Origin: Chlamydiia bacterium
GTDB lineage: Bacteria > Chlamydiota > Chlamydiia > Chlamydiales > SM23-39
NCBI GenBank assembly: GCA_016194825.1
Contig: JACQAR010000046.1
Span: 1 to 6,544, forward strand
DNA length: 6,544 bases
Reading direction: 5' to 3'
Below are positions 1 through 6,329 of the stretch, piece by piece. Under the pieces are notes generated by a model, which worked only from the letters and a program-made list of their open reading frames with translations, did no database searches and was not told the origin of the DNA. The position numbers and the translations under genes were made by a program. Position 1 is the stretch's first letter, and each line of letters starts with the position of its first letter.

Positions 1-660
1 GACATCTATTCCATGCTGAAGCAGTACAAAGAGCAGTACAAAGTCCCTATTTACGCCTATGTCGACGGTCTTTGCGCTTCAGGCGGCATGTACATCGCCT
101 CTTCTGCCGATAAAATTTTTGCCAGCCCCTCCAGCGCCATTGGATCTGTCGGCGTCATCTATGGACCCTTTTTCAACATCTCTCAAACCCTCGGTAAAGT
201 GGGAGTAGAAGCGAGAACTTTAACAGAGGGCATTGACAAGGATGCTCTGAACCCCACCCGCCCTTGGAAAGAGGGAGAAGATCAGTGGATCAAAGACCTC
301 ATCGCTTTTTCCTATAATCGCTTTTTGGATGTCGTCACACAGGCAAGGCCGAAATTGACCAAAGACCAACTTCTGCATGTCTTAGGGGCCCGGATGTTTA
401 ATTGCGTGGAAGCAGAGAAATTAGGTTACATTGACCACGCGATGTCGAGCCGTCGCGAGACACTTCTTGCTCTCATGCAAGAAGCACATATCGATCCCGC
501 GCACCCCTATCAGGTCGTCCAGCTCGAAGCCAGACACAATTGGCTCAATGAATTGGTCAAGAGCCAAACGTCAATATTATCAGGAAAGATTGAGCACCGC
601 TTCGATGTATCTCCTATGCATGAGCGAGCGCCTCTTTCCTATTTGTACCAACCACAATGA
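1..660 (+). CDS. sohB: Signal peptide peptidase, SohB/SppA type (S49 family), 5'-partial
   Basis: The frame is open from base 1, so the N-terminus, which normally carries the membrane anchor and part of the protease domain, lies outside the window; 219 codons remain. S49 proteases sit in the cytoplasmic membrane and degrade leftover signal peptides and membrane protein fragments with a Ser-Lys dyad. The nucleophile is visible in CASGGMYIASSADKIFA, with Ser encoded at 79-81, followed by the conserved IGSVGV segment. The Lys in GIDKDALNPTR, encoded at 238-240, lies 53 residues after the Ser, close to the 52-residue spacing I recall for Bacillus subtilis SppA, so the dyad appears intact. The last 50 or so residues form a less conserved tail. 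Its stop codon overlaps the polA start (ATGA), suggesting translational coupling. Family assignment is secure. The choice of sohB over sppA rests on chlamydial gene order and is less sure. Confidence 0.9.
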   Translation, partial: DIYSMLKQYKEQYKVPIYAYVDGLCASGGMYIASSADKIFASPSSAIGSVGVIYGPFFNISQTLGKVGVEARTLTEGIDKDALNPTRPWKEGEDQWIKDLIAFSYNRFLDVVTQARPKLTKDQLLHVLGARMFNCVEAEKLGYIDHAMSSRRETLLALMQEAHIDPAHPYQVVQLEARHNWLNELVKSQTSILSGKIEHRFDVSPMHERAPLSYLYQPQ

Positions 661-3332
661 TAGACAAAATCTACATCATTGATGCGGTCAACTACCTCTT
701 TCGCTCCTACTATGCGATTGGGCCGATGACCAACCCAAAAGGAGAATCAACCAGCGCTCTATTTGGCTTCATTCGCTCCATCCAAAAATTAATCAAAGAG
801 TTTTCGCCCAAACATCTGATCTGTGTGTTCGATGGTCCAGACAATAAAAAATCGCGCCATGCTCTCTACGCAGACTACAAAATGCACCGCAAAGGAGCTC
901 CTGCCGATCTCTATCCGCAATTTGAATGGGCTTCTCAGTATTGCAGTGCAGCAGGCATCCCTCTCCTCTGCATAGAAGGGGTAGAAGCCGATGACACAAT
1001 GGCCGCCATCGCCACTTGGGTCTCGCGAGAAAACGGACAAAGCTTCATCTGCACAAGCGACAAGGACATGATGCAGCTGGTGAATCCACACATCTTCTTG
1101 CTCCACGCCCATAAAGATAACGCTCTGATCGATGCCAATAGAGTAGAAGAAATCTACGGTGTAAAGCCAGGACAGATGCTCGATCTACTCGCGATGATGG
1201 GAGATGCCTCGGATAACATCCCTGGCATTCCAGGATTTGGTCCGAAAACTGCCGCTTCGCTGCTGCAAGAATTTGGGACACTCGACGCCATCTTAGCCCA
1301 TCCTGAAAAGGTGAAAGGAGAAAAAAAACAGCAGCTGATCCAAGAACATAAAGAAAGCGCGCTCATGAGTCGGAAGCTTGCCTCTCTCGACACGGGAGTG
1401 CCGATCCCCCACGACGAGCTCTTCTATCAACTCAAAGAGAGCGACAAAGCTACTTTGGCCACATTTTACCACGACATGGGGTTCCTCTCGCTGTTAAAAG
1501 AAATCCAGAATGGCCCAATCGTAGAAGCGCTCAAACCACAGACAGTAGAAAAACAGGAATACATCTTAGTGGATGATGCCACATCTTTGAACACTTTATT
1601 GCAACGCCTCAAAGCAGAACAAGAGGTCGGCATCGATACAGAGACCACTGATATCTCCCCTTTCCTAGCAGAGCTCGTCGGAATCGGGTTTTGCGTCGAG
1701 CCAGGCACCGCTTGGTATGTCCCTTGCAATGGCCAACTCGGCAAACACTACGTGCAAAAGGAGCTACAAGAGTTTTTTGCCACCACAAACAGCGCATTTT
1801 TTGGCCACAATCTGAAATACGACCGGCATGTACTGCAAAATCATGGCATGCCTGTGAAGCAGATCTCCTTCGACACGATGCTCGCCTCTTACTTGCTCGA
1901 GCCGCATAATCGCCGCCACAATCTCGATGAGGTCTCTTTGGAAAAACTCAAAAAAGTCAAAATCCCCATCGAAAGCCTCATCGGAAAAGGGAAAACCCGG
2001 ATCTCCATGGCCGATGCGCCCGTAGAAAAAGTCAAAGATTATTGCTGCGAAGATATCGATTACACCTCTCGCCTCAAATCCCTCTTTAGTGAAGCCCTTC
2101 ACGTCCGTCAGCTCGAGCGGATTTTTTATGACATCGAACTGCCTCTTTTACCCATCTTAGCCAAAATGGAGCAGACCGGCATTTTTCTCGATGTAGAAAA
2201 ATTGCACGAAATCCAAGGCCCGCTTGCCGAAGAACTGAACCGAGCGAAAAACCAGGTCTTCGCCAGTGCAGGAGAAGAATTCAACCTCAATTCTCCCAAA
2301 CAGCTCAGCCAGATCTTGTTTCAAAAACTCGGTCTGAAGCAACCCGCGCACCGCAAGACAGAATTTTCTACTGCAGCGGATGTATTGGAAGAACTCGCTG
2401 AAGAGCACCTCATTGCCCAAGAAATCCTCCACTACCGCCTTTTAGAAAAGCTCCGCTCTACCTACATCGAAGCGCTGCCTCAGCTCATTCACCCAAAAAC
2501 AGGACGCATCCACTGCACATTCAACCAATCGGTGACAGCAACCGGACGCCTCTCTTGCCAAGATCCGAATCTGCAAAACATCCCCATTCGCTCCAAAGAA
2601 GGGATGGCTATCCGCAGCTGTTTTCGCCCCCAAAAACCGCAGTGGAGCTATCTAGGAGCCGATTATTCGCAGATCGAGCTCAGACTCCTGGCACACTTCA
2701 GTGAAGACCCCTCTCTCGTGCGCGCCTTCCAAACAGGCCAAGACATCCATACCCATACGGCAGCCCTGGTATTCGATGTCCCTCTGAAAGAGGTAACCAC
2801 CGAAATGCGCAACGCCGCTAAAACGGTCAACTTCGGTATCCTCTATGGACAAGGCCCCTATGGGCTGAGCAAACAACTCCAGATTTCCATGGCAGAGGCC
2901 TCCCGTTTCATCAAGACCTATTTTGAGCGCTACCCGCGCGTCCAAGCTTATCTCGAAGCATGCAAAGAAAGCGTAAAAAAAACAGGCATTTCGAAGACTC
3001 TCACAGGGCGTCAGCGCCCCATTCCTGAGATCCACAATAAAAATCCCTCGATCCGGGCTGCGGCAGAGCGATTTGCAGTGAACACCCCCCTCCAAGGATC
3101 GCAAGCCGATCTCATCAAAATGGCCATGATCGGCATTGATCGGGCCATTGAAGAGAGAAATCTCCAGGGAAAAATGATTTTACAAATCCATGACGAGCTC
3201 ATTTTTGAAATCCCCGACTCAGAAATAGAAATTTTTCAAAAGCTTGTGAAAGAAAAAATGGAAAATGTTTTTACACTCAATATACCCATAGAAGTGCATA
3301 TCTCCGTTGGAAAAAATTGGGCGGAATGTTAA
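657..3332 (+). CDS. polA: DNA polymerase I
   Basis: Complete 891-residue PolA, slightly shorter than the 928 residues of E. coli. It fills gaps in repair and removes RNA primers from Okazaki fragments in the cytoplasm. The 5'-nuclease domain (about 1-290) has D9, GVEADD (108-113), TSDKD (133-137) and the DNA-binding MGDASDNIPGIPGFGPKTA segment (181-199). The 3'-5' exonuclease domain (about 300-475) keeps all proofreading positions: D327/E329 in IDTET, D389 in NLKYD, and Y462/D466 in YCCED. The polymerase domain (about 490-891) has motif A DYSQIELR (D669), motif B RNAAKTVNFGILYG (R718, K722, F726, Y730) and motif C HDE (845-847). All three activities therefore look intact. The ATG at 657 overlaps the upstream stop by 4 bases and has no clear Shine-Dalgarno sequence, so initiation probably depends on coupling. 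No truncation or frameshift is seen. Confidence 0.98.
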   Translation: MIDKIYIIDAVNYLFRSYYAIGPMTNPKGESTSALFGFIRSIQKLIKEFSPKHLICVFDGPDNKKSRHALYADYKMHRKGAPADLYPQFEWASQYCSAAGIPLLCIEGVEADDTMAAIATWVSRENGQSFICTSDKDMMQLVNPHIFLLHAHKDNALIDANRVEEIYGVKPGQMLDLLAMMGDASDNIPGIPGFGPKTAASLLQEFGTLDAILAHPEKVKGEKKQQLIQEHKESALMSRKLASLDTGVPIPHDELFYQLKESDKATLATFYHDMGFLSLLKEIQNGPIVEALKPQTVEKQEYILVDDATSLNTLLQRLKAEQEVGIDTETTDISPFLAELVGIGFCVEPGTAWYVPCNGQLGKHYVQKELQEFFATTNSAFFGHNLKYDRHVLQNHGMPVKQISFDTMLASYLLEPHNRRHNLDEVSLEKLKKVKIPIESLIGKGKTRISMADAPVEKVKDYCCEDIDYTSRLKSLFSEALHVRQLERIFYDIELPLLPILAKMEQTGIFLDVEKLHEIQGPLAEELNRAKNQVFASAGEEFNLNSPKQLSQILFQKLGLKQPAHRKTEFSTAADVLEELAEEHLIAQEILHYRLLEKLRSTYIEALPQLIHPKTGRIHCTFNQSVTATGRLSCQDPNLQNIPIRSKEGMAIRSCFRPQKPQWSYLGADYSQIELRLLAHFSEDPSLVRAFQTGQDIHTHTAALVFDVPLKEVTTEMRNAAKTVNFGILYGQGPYGLSKQLQISMAEASRFIKTYFERYPRVQAYLEACKESVKKTGISKTLTGRQRPIPEIHNKNPSIRAAAERFAVNTPLQGSQADLIKMAMIGIDRAIEERNLQGKMILQIHDELIFEIPDSEIEIFQKLVKEKMENVFTLNIPIEVHISVGKNWAEC

Positions 3333-3943
3333 AATTAAAAAAGATTGCTATTACAGGCGGTGTAGCAAGCGGAAAAACATCCGTTTGCCAGTTCTTCCAA
3401 GAACTGGGGGCTTCTGTTGTCAATGCCGACCGCATTGTCCATGAGCTTCTCAAAATCGATACCGAGCTAGGACAGCAAGTGATCCGACTGCTGGGTCCGC
3501 AGATTGAGGAAAACGGCCAAATCAGCCGACAGAAAATCGCAGACCTGGTTTTCAAAGATCCAAAGCGGTTGCAGGCTTTGGAGCAGCTTCTCCATCCAGT
3601 GGTCTCCGAGAAGATCCAAAAGATGTACGAAGAAGCCTCCCAAGCAGGCAAATACACATTCTTTGTGGTCGAGATCCCCTTGTTGTTTGAGGTACAGGCG
3701 GAATTGTTTTACGATGTAGTAGTGGCTGTTTTAACCGATGAAAAAATCGCACGACATCGATTTGAGCAGATAGGATTTCAAAAACAAGAATACGATCGAC
3801 GGATGCGCAGGCAAATCAGCCCCCATCAAAAGTCAGCACGAGCCGATTATACCCTTCATAACAACGGTTCTTTGGATGATTTAAAACGGCAAGTCATCTC
3901 ACTGAACCACATTTTGCAAAACAATGGAGCATCTCTTCCATGA
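3326..3943 (+). CDS. coaE: Dephospho-CoA kinase
   Basis: Encodes 205 residues, the usual size for CoaE, a cytoplasmic P-loop kinase that phosphorylates the ribose 3'-hydroxyl of dephospho-CoA as the last step of coenzyme A synthesis. Visible features are the P-loop GGVASGKTS (residues 11-19, Thr where many homologues have Ser), NADRIVHELL with the conserved acidic residue, LLHPVV, the VVEIPLLFE strand-helix, and the lid-like RMRRQISPHQK followed by ADYTLHNNGSLDDL near the C-terminus. I chose the ATG at 3326, giving MLKLKKIAITGG; a TTG at 3317 in the same frame would add only three residues (fMet-Gly-Gly). The ATG lies inside the last codons of polA, a 7-base overlap, and the end overlaps the rho start by 4 bases (ATGA). 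The Shine-Dalgarno match before this ATG is poor, so translation is probably coupled to polA. Confidence 0.95.
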   Translation: MLKLKKIAITGGVASGKTSVCQFFQELGASVVNADRIVHELLKIDTELGQQVIRLLGPQIEENGQISRQKIADLVFKDPKRLQALEQLLHPVVSEKIQKMYEEASQAGKYTFFVVEIPLLFEVQAELFYDVVVAVLTDEKIARHRFEQIGFQKQEYDRRMRRQISPHQKSARADYTLHNNGSLDDLKRQVISLNHILQNNGASLP

Positions 3944-4782
3944 ATCATGATGATCAGAACCGAAACAATAACCAGAATAACCATCCCAACGAAGGCCCTG
4001 CCTTAGAAACCCCACCCCCTCCTCCTTCTGGGTTTGAAACAGTGACCAAGATCTCTGATTTACAGAGAATGAATATCGACCAATTGCACGCCTATGCTCG
4101 TAGCATTGGATTAAAGCATACGGGATCACTGCCAAAATCAGGAGTCGTCTTTGAAATTGTGAAGACCATTTCGGAAAGACCGAATGAAGTTCTTTATGGT
4201 GAAGGTGTCTTGGAAGTATTGCCTGATGGATTTGGATTTCTCCGCTCTCCGAATTACAATTATCTCTCCTCTCCGGAAGACATCTATGTCTCTCCTGCTC
4301 AAATCCGTCGCTTTGATCTGCGCAAAGGAGATACGCTTTATGGCAGCATCCGTGCTCCAAAAGATAAAGAAAAGTACTTTGCCATGCTCAAAGTGGAGCG
4401 GGTCAATGGACGCACCTATGAGCAGACAAAAGAGCGCCTCCTCTTTGAGAACCTCACTCCCCTCTATCCCAACAAGCGACTCGTCATGGAGACAACTCGC
4501 GACCGCTATTCGACACGCGTGCTCGACCTAGCCGCTCCTATCGGAAAGGGGCAACGGGCGATGATTGTAGCTCCCCCAAAAACGGGCAAAACCATCCTGA
4601 TGCAAAATATCGCCAATGCCATTGAGATCAACAACCCAGAAGTTTTTCTCATGGTTCTTCTCATTGATGAAAGACCTGAAGAAGTAACCGACATGATCCG
4701 CACCATCAACGCCACGTGCAGATTGCCGAAATGGCCATTGAAAAAGCGCGCCGGATGGTGGAGTGTGGCTATGATGTCGTGA
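3940..4782 (+). CDS. rho: Rho N-terminal fragment (RNA-binding domain, P-loop and catalytic Glu)
   Basis: This 280-residue frame carries the first part of the broken rho gene. Residues 2-17 are rich in Asn, Gln and His, and a PPPPP run sits at 25-29. The Rho N-terminal helical domain follows (LQRMNIDQLHAYARSIGL, about 41-58), then the OB-fold primary RNA-binding site with VLPDGFGFLRS (93-103). The ATPase core begins around 170, with P-loop APPKTGKT (211-218) and LIDERPEEV (241-249), which holds the catalytic Glu and the neighbouring Arg. Rho similarity stops after DMIRTIN (251-257). The last 23 residues, up to the TGA at 4780-4782, are the out-of-frame reading of the downstream helix and should not be treated as real protein. 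Without Walker B, Q-loop and R-loop this fragment alone could not translocate RNA. Confidence 0.85.
   Translation: MNHDDQNRNNNQNNHPNEGPALETPPPPPSGFETVTKISDLQRMNIDQLHAYARSIGLKHTGSLPKSGVVFEIVKTISERPNEVLYGEGVLEVLPDGFGFLRSPNYNYLSSPEDIYVSPAQIRRFDLRKGDTLYGSIRAPKDKEKYFAMLKVERVNGRTYEQTKERLLFENLTPLYPNKRLVMETTRDRYSTRVLDLAAPIGKGQRAMIVAPPKTGKTILMQNIANAIEINNPEVFLMVLLIDERPEEVTDMIRTINATCRLPKWPLKKRAGWWSVAMMS
4708..4715 (+). other. rho: Deletion/frameshift junction within rho
   Basis: The left frame is still sensible up to the Asn codon at 4708-4710 (DMIRTIN), and the right frame is sensible from the Arg codon at 4710-4712 (RHVQ). The two codons share base 4710, so the join is placed to within a few bases. 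Roughly 40 bases are missing compared with E. coli Rho. The local GCGCC/CGCC-like composition would allow a short microhomology deletion or a repeat-collapse artefact, but the parental sequence is not visible. Confidence 0.75.
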
Positions 4783-5255
4783 TTCTCCTCGATTCTCTCA
4801 CCCGTCTGGCTCGTGCCTACAACACGGTACAACCCCATTCAGGGAAGATTTTAACAGGTGGCGTGGATGCCAACGCACTCCACAAACCCAAGAGATTTTT
4901 TGGAGCAGCCCGCAATATCGAGCAGGGAGGCTCACTCACCATCATCGCTACCGCGATGATCGACACCGGCTCGCGCATGGATGAGGTGATCTTTGAAGAG
5001 TTCAAAGGAACAGGCAATATGGAACTCGTCCTCGACCGGCGCCTAGCCGATCGTCGCCTGTATCCAGCGATCGACTTAATCAAGAGCGGCACAAGGAAAG
5101 AAGAGCTGCTCTACCACCCAGCAGAACTGGAGAAGATCTACTTCTTGCGACAAGGTATTGCAGACCTGACACCGGTCGATGCCATGAACCTGCTTTTATC
5201 CCGCTTGAAGAAGACAGCAACGAATGCCGAATTTCTCCTTTCCATGAAAGAGTAG
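4716..5255 (+). CDS. rho: Rho C-terminal fragment (Walker B, Q-loop and R-loop)
   Basis: This frame holds the remainder of the Rho ATPase domain. It can be opened at a GTG at 4716 (179 residues), but that codon is really the Val of RHVQIAEM, so it is unlikely to be a natural start. Visible motifs are Walker B DVVILLDSLTRLARAYNT (fragment residues 20-37), the Q-loop region SGKILTGGVDANALHKPKR (42-60), the arginine-finger region DRRLADRRLYPAIDL (107-121) and the R-loop SGTRKEELL (124-132). The C-terminus ends LSRLKKTATNAEFLLSMKE, a normal family ending. No Shine-Dalgarno sequence precedes the GTG. It should be merged with the fragment beginning at 3940 if the missing bases at the join are recovered. 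Confidence 0.82.
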   Translation: MQIAEMAIEKARRMVECGYDVVILLDSLTRLARAYNTVQPHSGKILTGGVDANALHKPKRFFGAARNIEQGGSLTIIATAMIDTGSRMDEVIFEEFKGTGNMELVLDRRLADRRLYPAIDLIKSGTRKEELLYHPAELEKIYFLRQGIADLTPVDAMNLLLSRLKKTATNAEFLLSMKE

Positions 5256-5297
5256 CGCCAAAAATCTTCTTCGTATATAGAAGAGATTGGCAGGTGT

Positions 5298-6134
5298 ATG
5301 AGGCTAGTTACGCTTTTTATCTCTTTCGTCATCGTAGGTTTGGGAGGGTTTTGGATTTGGAATTATGTCCCAGGCCTTCGATCGAAAGCCGAAGATCTTC
5401 TCAGCTCTCGCACTTTCCAAACACTCGAAGTGCGCTTCTCTGCCCAAAGCATCATGGAAGCGCACCGCAAGGACTTACTCAAGGACAACGACCACCAATA
5501 TCTCGAGCCAACCCTCAAGTTTCTTCCCTATCTTCTCATGGATGTGAAATACATTCGCTCTCACGAAAAGACCGGAGAAGGAGTCATCCTCTGGGGCTTG
5601 GTCGATGGCGAGATGGTGATCAATACCAGCACTTGGGAAAAGACCCATGGCTTTACCGACTGCATTGCCTCGAACGCTTCACGCCAAGAGTTCAAGATCA
5701 TCAATGCACTGGCAGCCCGTGGCGGTGCCTGGGACCGCGACGGCCTTTCTAAATTCCTCAATATTGAGAACAACATTCTCGACATCTGGATCGACAGCTG
5801 CCGCAAGAAAAGCCTGATCGTCCAGAACGGCAATACCTATCGGCTCCACCTCCAAAACCCTCGTCTACAGGTCATCCCCGAAACAAAACTCGAACAAGCC
5901 CTGGTCACGAAGCCGACCAAGCATGCCCAGCGCGTACGCCGCCACTTCCGTGCCTCTCAGATCGAAACCATTGCGAAAGCGGCTTTTGGCAACGACTTTG
6001 CGATCCGCAAAACCACCGAAATCTTCCTTCCGGTCTATAGCATTGTGGTGCAAAACCCCGACGGCTCCATCATGACCACCTACTGGAATGCCCTCAACGG
6101 CAAACGGTTCATCCCTCCCTACGAAATTGAGTAA
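5298..6134 (+). CDS. Hypothetical protein with one N-terminal membrane segment and a winged-helix-like region
   Basis: Encodes 278 residues that I cannot assign to a named family. Residues 3-24 (LVTLFISFVIVGLGGFWIWN and onward) are a strong hydrophobic segment without an obvious signal peptidase site, so an anchor with the C-terminus on one side of the membrane is likely; the next Arg/Lys residues do not settle the topology. Residues about 129-192 look like a winged helix: QEFKIINALAARGG, then DRDGLSKFLN, then ENNILDIWIDSCRKKSL, ending in a beta wing around QNGNTYRLHLQNPRLQVIP. A basic stretch KHAQRVRRHFRAS follows at 208-220. The gene begins 42 bases after rho with only a weak ribosome binding site (AGGTG almost touching the ATG). 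Its position matches a hypothetical gene I recall downstream of rho in Chlamydia (CT490), though I cannot confirm homology. Codon composition is like the upstream genes. Confidence 0.85.
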   Translation: MRLVTLFISFVIVGLGGFWIWNYVPGLRSKAEDLLSSRTFQTLEVRFSAQSIMEAHRKDLLKDNDHQYLEPTLKFLPYLLMDVKYIRSHEKTGEGVILWGLVDGEMVINTSTWEKTHGFTDCIASNASRQEFKIINALAARGGAWDRDGLSKFLNIENNILDIWIDSCRKKSLIVQNGNTYRLHLQNPRLQVIPETKLEQALVTKPTKHAQRVRRHFRASQIETIAKAAFGNDFAIRKTTEIFLPVYSIVVQNPDGSIMTTYWNALNGKRFIPPYEIE

Positions 6135-6150
6135 TAGATCTCTTGCATAA

Positions 6151-6299
6151 GAACCTATCCGAATAAAAAGTTCCAGCCGATTTTCGACTTCAAAATTGGG
6201 GGGCTATATCGACCCCCAGTATATTGCCCCCCAATTTTGAATCGAAAAGCGGCCAAAATAATCCCCAAAAGCGACGAAAAATTTTATTCGGATAGGTTC
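6151..6299. mobile_element. MITE-like inverted-repeat element
   Basis: The ends are an 18-base perfect inverted repeat: GAACCTATCCGAATAAAA at 6151-6168 and its complement at 6282-6299. The element is 149 bases long, encodes nothing recognisable, and contains a second inverted repeat nested inside. Symmetry continues outward as CTCTTG (6140-6145 on the left) against its complement at 6299-6304 if six extra bases (6146-6151) are allowed on the left. Short length, terminal inverted repeats, no coding capacity and an intergenic site beside a truncated gene are typical of miniature inverted-repeat transposable elements. I see no clear target duplication beyond a trivial AA on each side, and only one copy is in the window, so mobility is inferred. 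It could instead be a fixed palindromic structural element. Confidence 0.55.
6181..6248. repeat. Inner inverted repeat capable of a long hairpin
   Basis: TTCAAAATTGGGGGGC at 6189-6204 pairs perfectly with 6226-6241. The stem continues outward with TTTTCGA at 6181-6187 against 6242-6248 after a single bulged C at 6188, giving 23 paired positions. ATAT/ATAT pairing at 6206-6209 with 6221-6224 can lengthen the stem inward. The hairpin would be very stable because of the GGGGGGC/GCCCCCC block. It lies 47 bases after the stop of the upstream gene and could block transcription or protect the mRNA 3' end. No T-tract directly follows the stem on either strand, so it is not called as a classical intrinsic terminator. 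Confidence 0.9.
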
Positions 6300-6308
6300 A
6301 AGAGGTGT

Positions 6309-6329
6309 AATGTAAAGCTGCTTTACATT
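6309..6329. promoter_or_regulatory. Perfect 10-bp dyad, possible operator
   Basis: AATGTAAAGC at 6309-6318 is mirrored exactly by GCTTTACATT at 6320-6329 around a single central T. The half-site pattern TGTAAA-N5-TTTACA resembles binding sites of dimeric regulators, though I cannot assign one. As RNA it could only form a tight hairpin with a small loop and lacks a following U-run. It starts 9 bases after the inverted-repeat element. It also falls where the N-terminal coding part of a folD-like gene might have been, so it may be decayed coding sequence rather than a functional site. Confidence 0.4.

Larger units (their letters stand above)
3940..5255 (+). pseudogene. rho: Transcription termination factor Rho, disrupted by an internal deletion/frameshift
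   Basis: Two overlapping frames together give nearly a whole Rho, the hexameric RNA helicase that releases nascent transcripts. The frame starting at 3940 reads well through LIDERPEEVTDMIR and then loses similarity at about 4708-4713. Good Rho sequence resumes in another frame as RHVQIAEM at 4710-4733. In E. coli Rho about 17 residues separate the matching Arg and His, but only 11 bases are present here, so about 40 bases are missing, a length not divisible by three. The lost segment corresponds to the conserved EVVASTFDEP region. Restoring 40 bases would give a product of about 451 residues, normal for the family. The rest of the gene shows no decay, so this is either a very recent mutation or an assembly/sequencing error. 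A GGAG at 3926-3929 may serve as its ribosome binding site. Confidence 0.85.

Noticed and set aside
2652..3104. Open frame of 150 codons on the minus strand inside polA
   Set aside because: It lies opposite polymerase motifs A and B of an intact polA and its product resembles no family; it is a by-product of polA codon use.
3317..3328. TTG at 3317 as the coaE start
   Set aside because: It adds only three residues before the ATG at 3326, has no better ribosome binding site, and the ATG places the P-loop at the usual distance from the N-terminus.
3899..4360. Open frame of 153 codons on the minus strand across the coaE/rho boundary
   Set aside because: It is antisense to the conserved Rho N-terminal domain, and the product has no recognisable motif.
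4705..4720. Programmed ribosomal frameshift in rho
   Set aside because: No slippery heptamer is seen, and a frame change alone would still leave about 13 conserved residues missing.
5265..5284. Small hairpin between rho and the hypothetical gene (TCTTCT with AGAAGA)
   Set aside because: Only six pairs, mostly A-T, with an eight-base loop and no T-tract; too weak to call.
5294..5752. Open frame of 152 codons overlapping the hypothetical gene in another + frame
   Set aside because: The product is low in hydrophobic pattern and rich in Arg, Ser and Pro, typical of an out-of-frame reading; the 278-codon frame has a membrane segment and fold-like pattern.
6181..6300. Classical intrinsic terminator after the hypothetical gene
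   Set aside because: The stems are strong but no run of T follows directly on either strand; termination is possible but not shown.
6146..6305. Target site duplication flanking the inverted-repeat element
   Set aside because: Flanking bases are TAA on the left and AAG on the right; only a two-base AA match exists, which is not meaningful.
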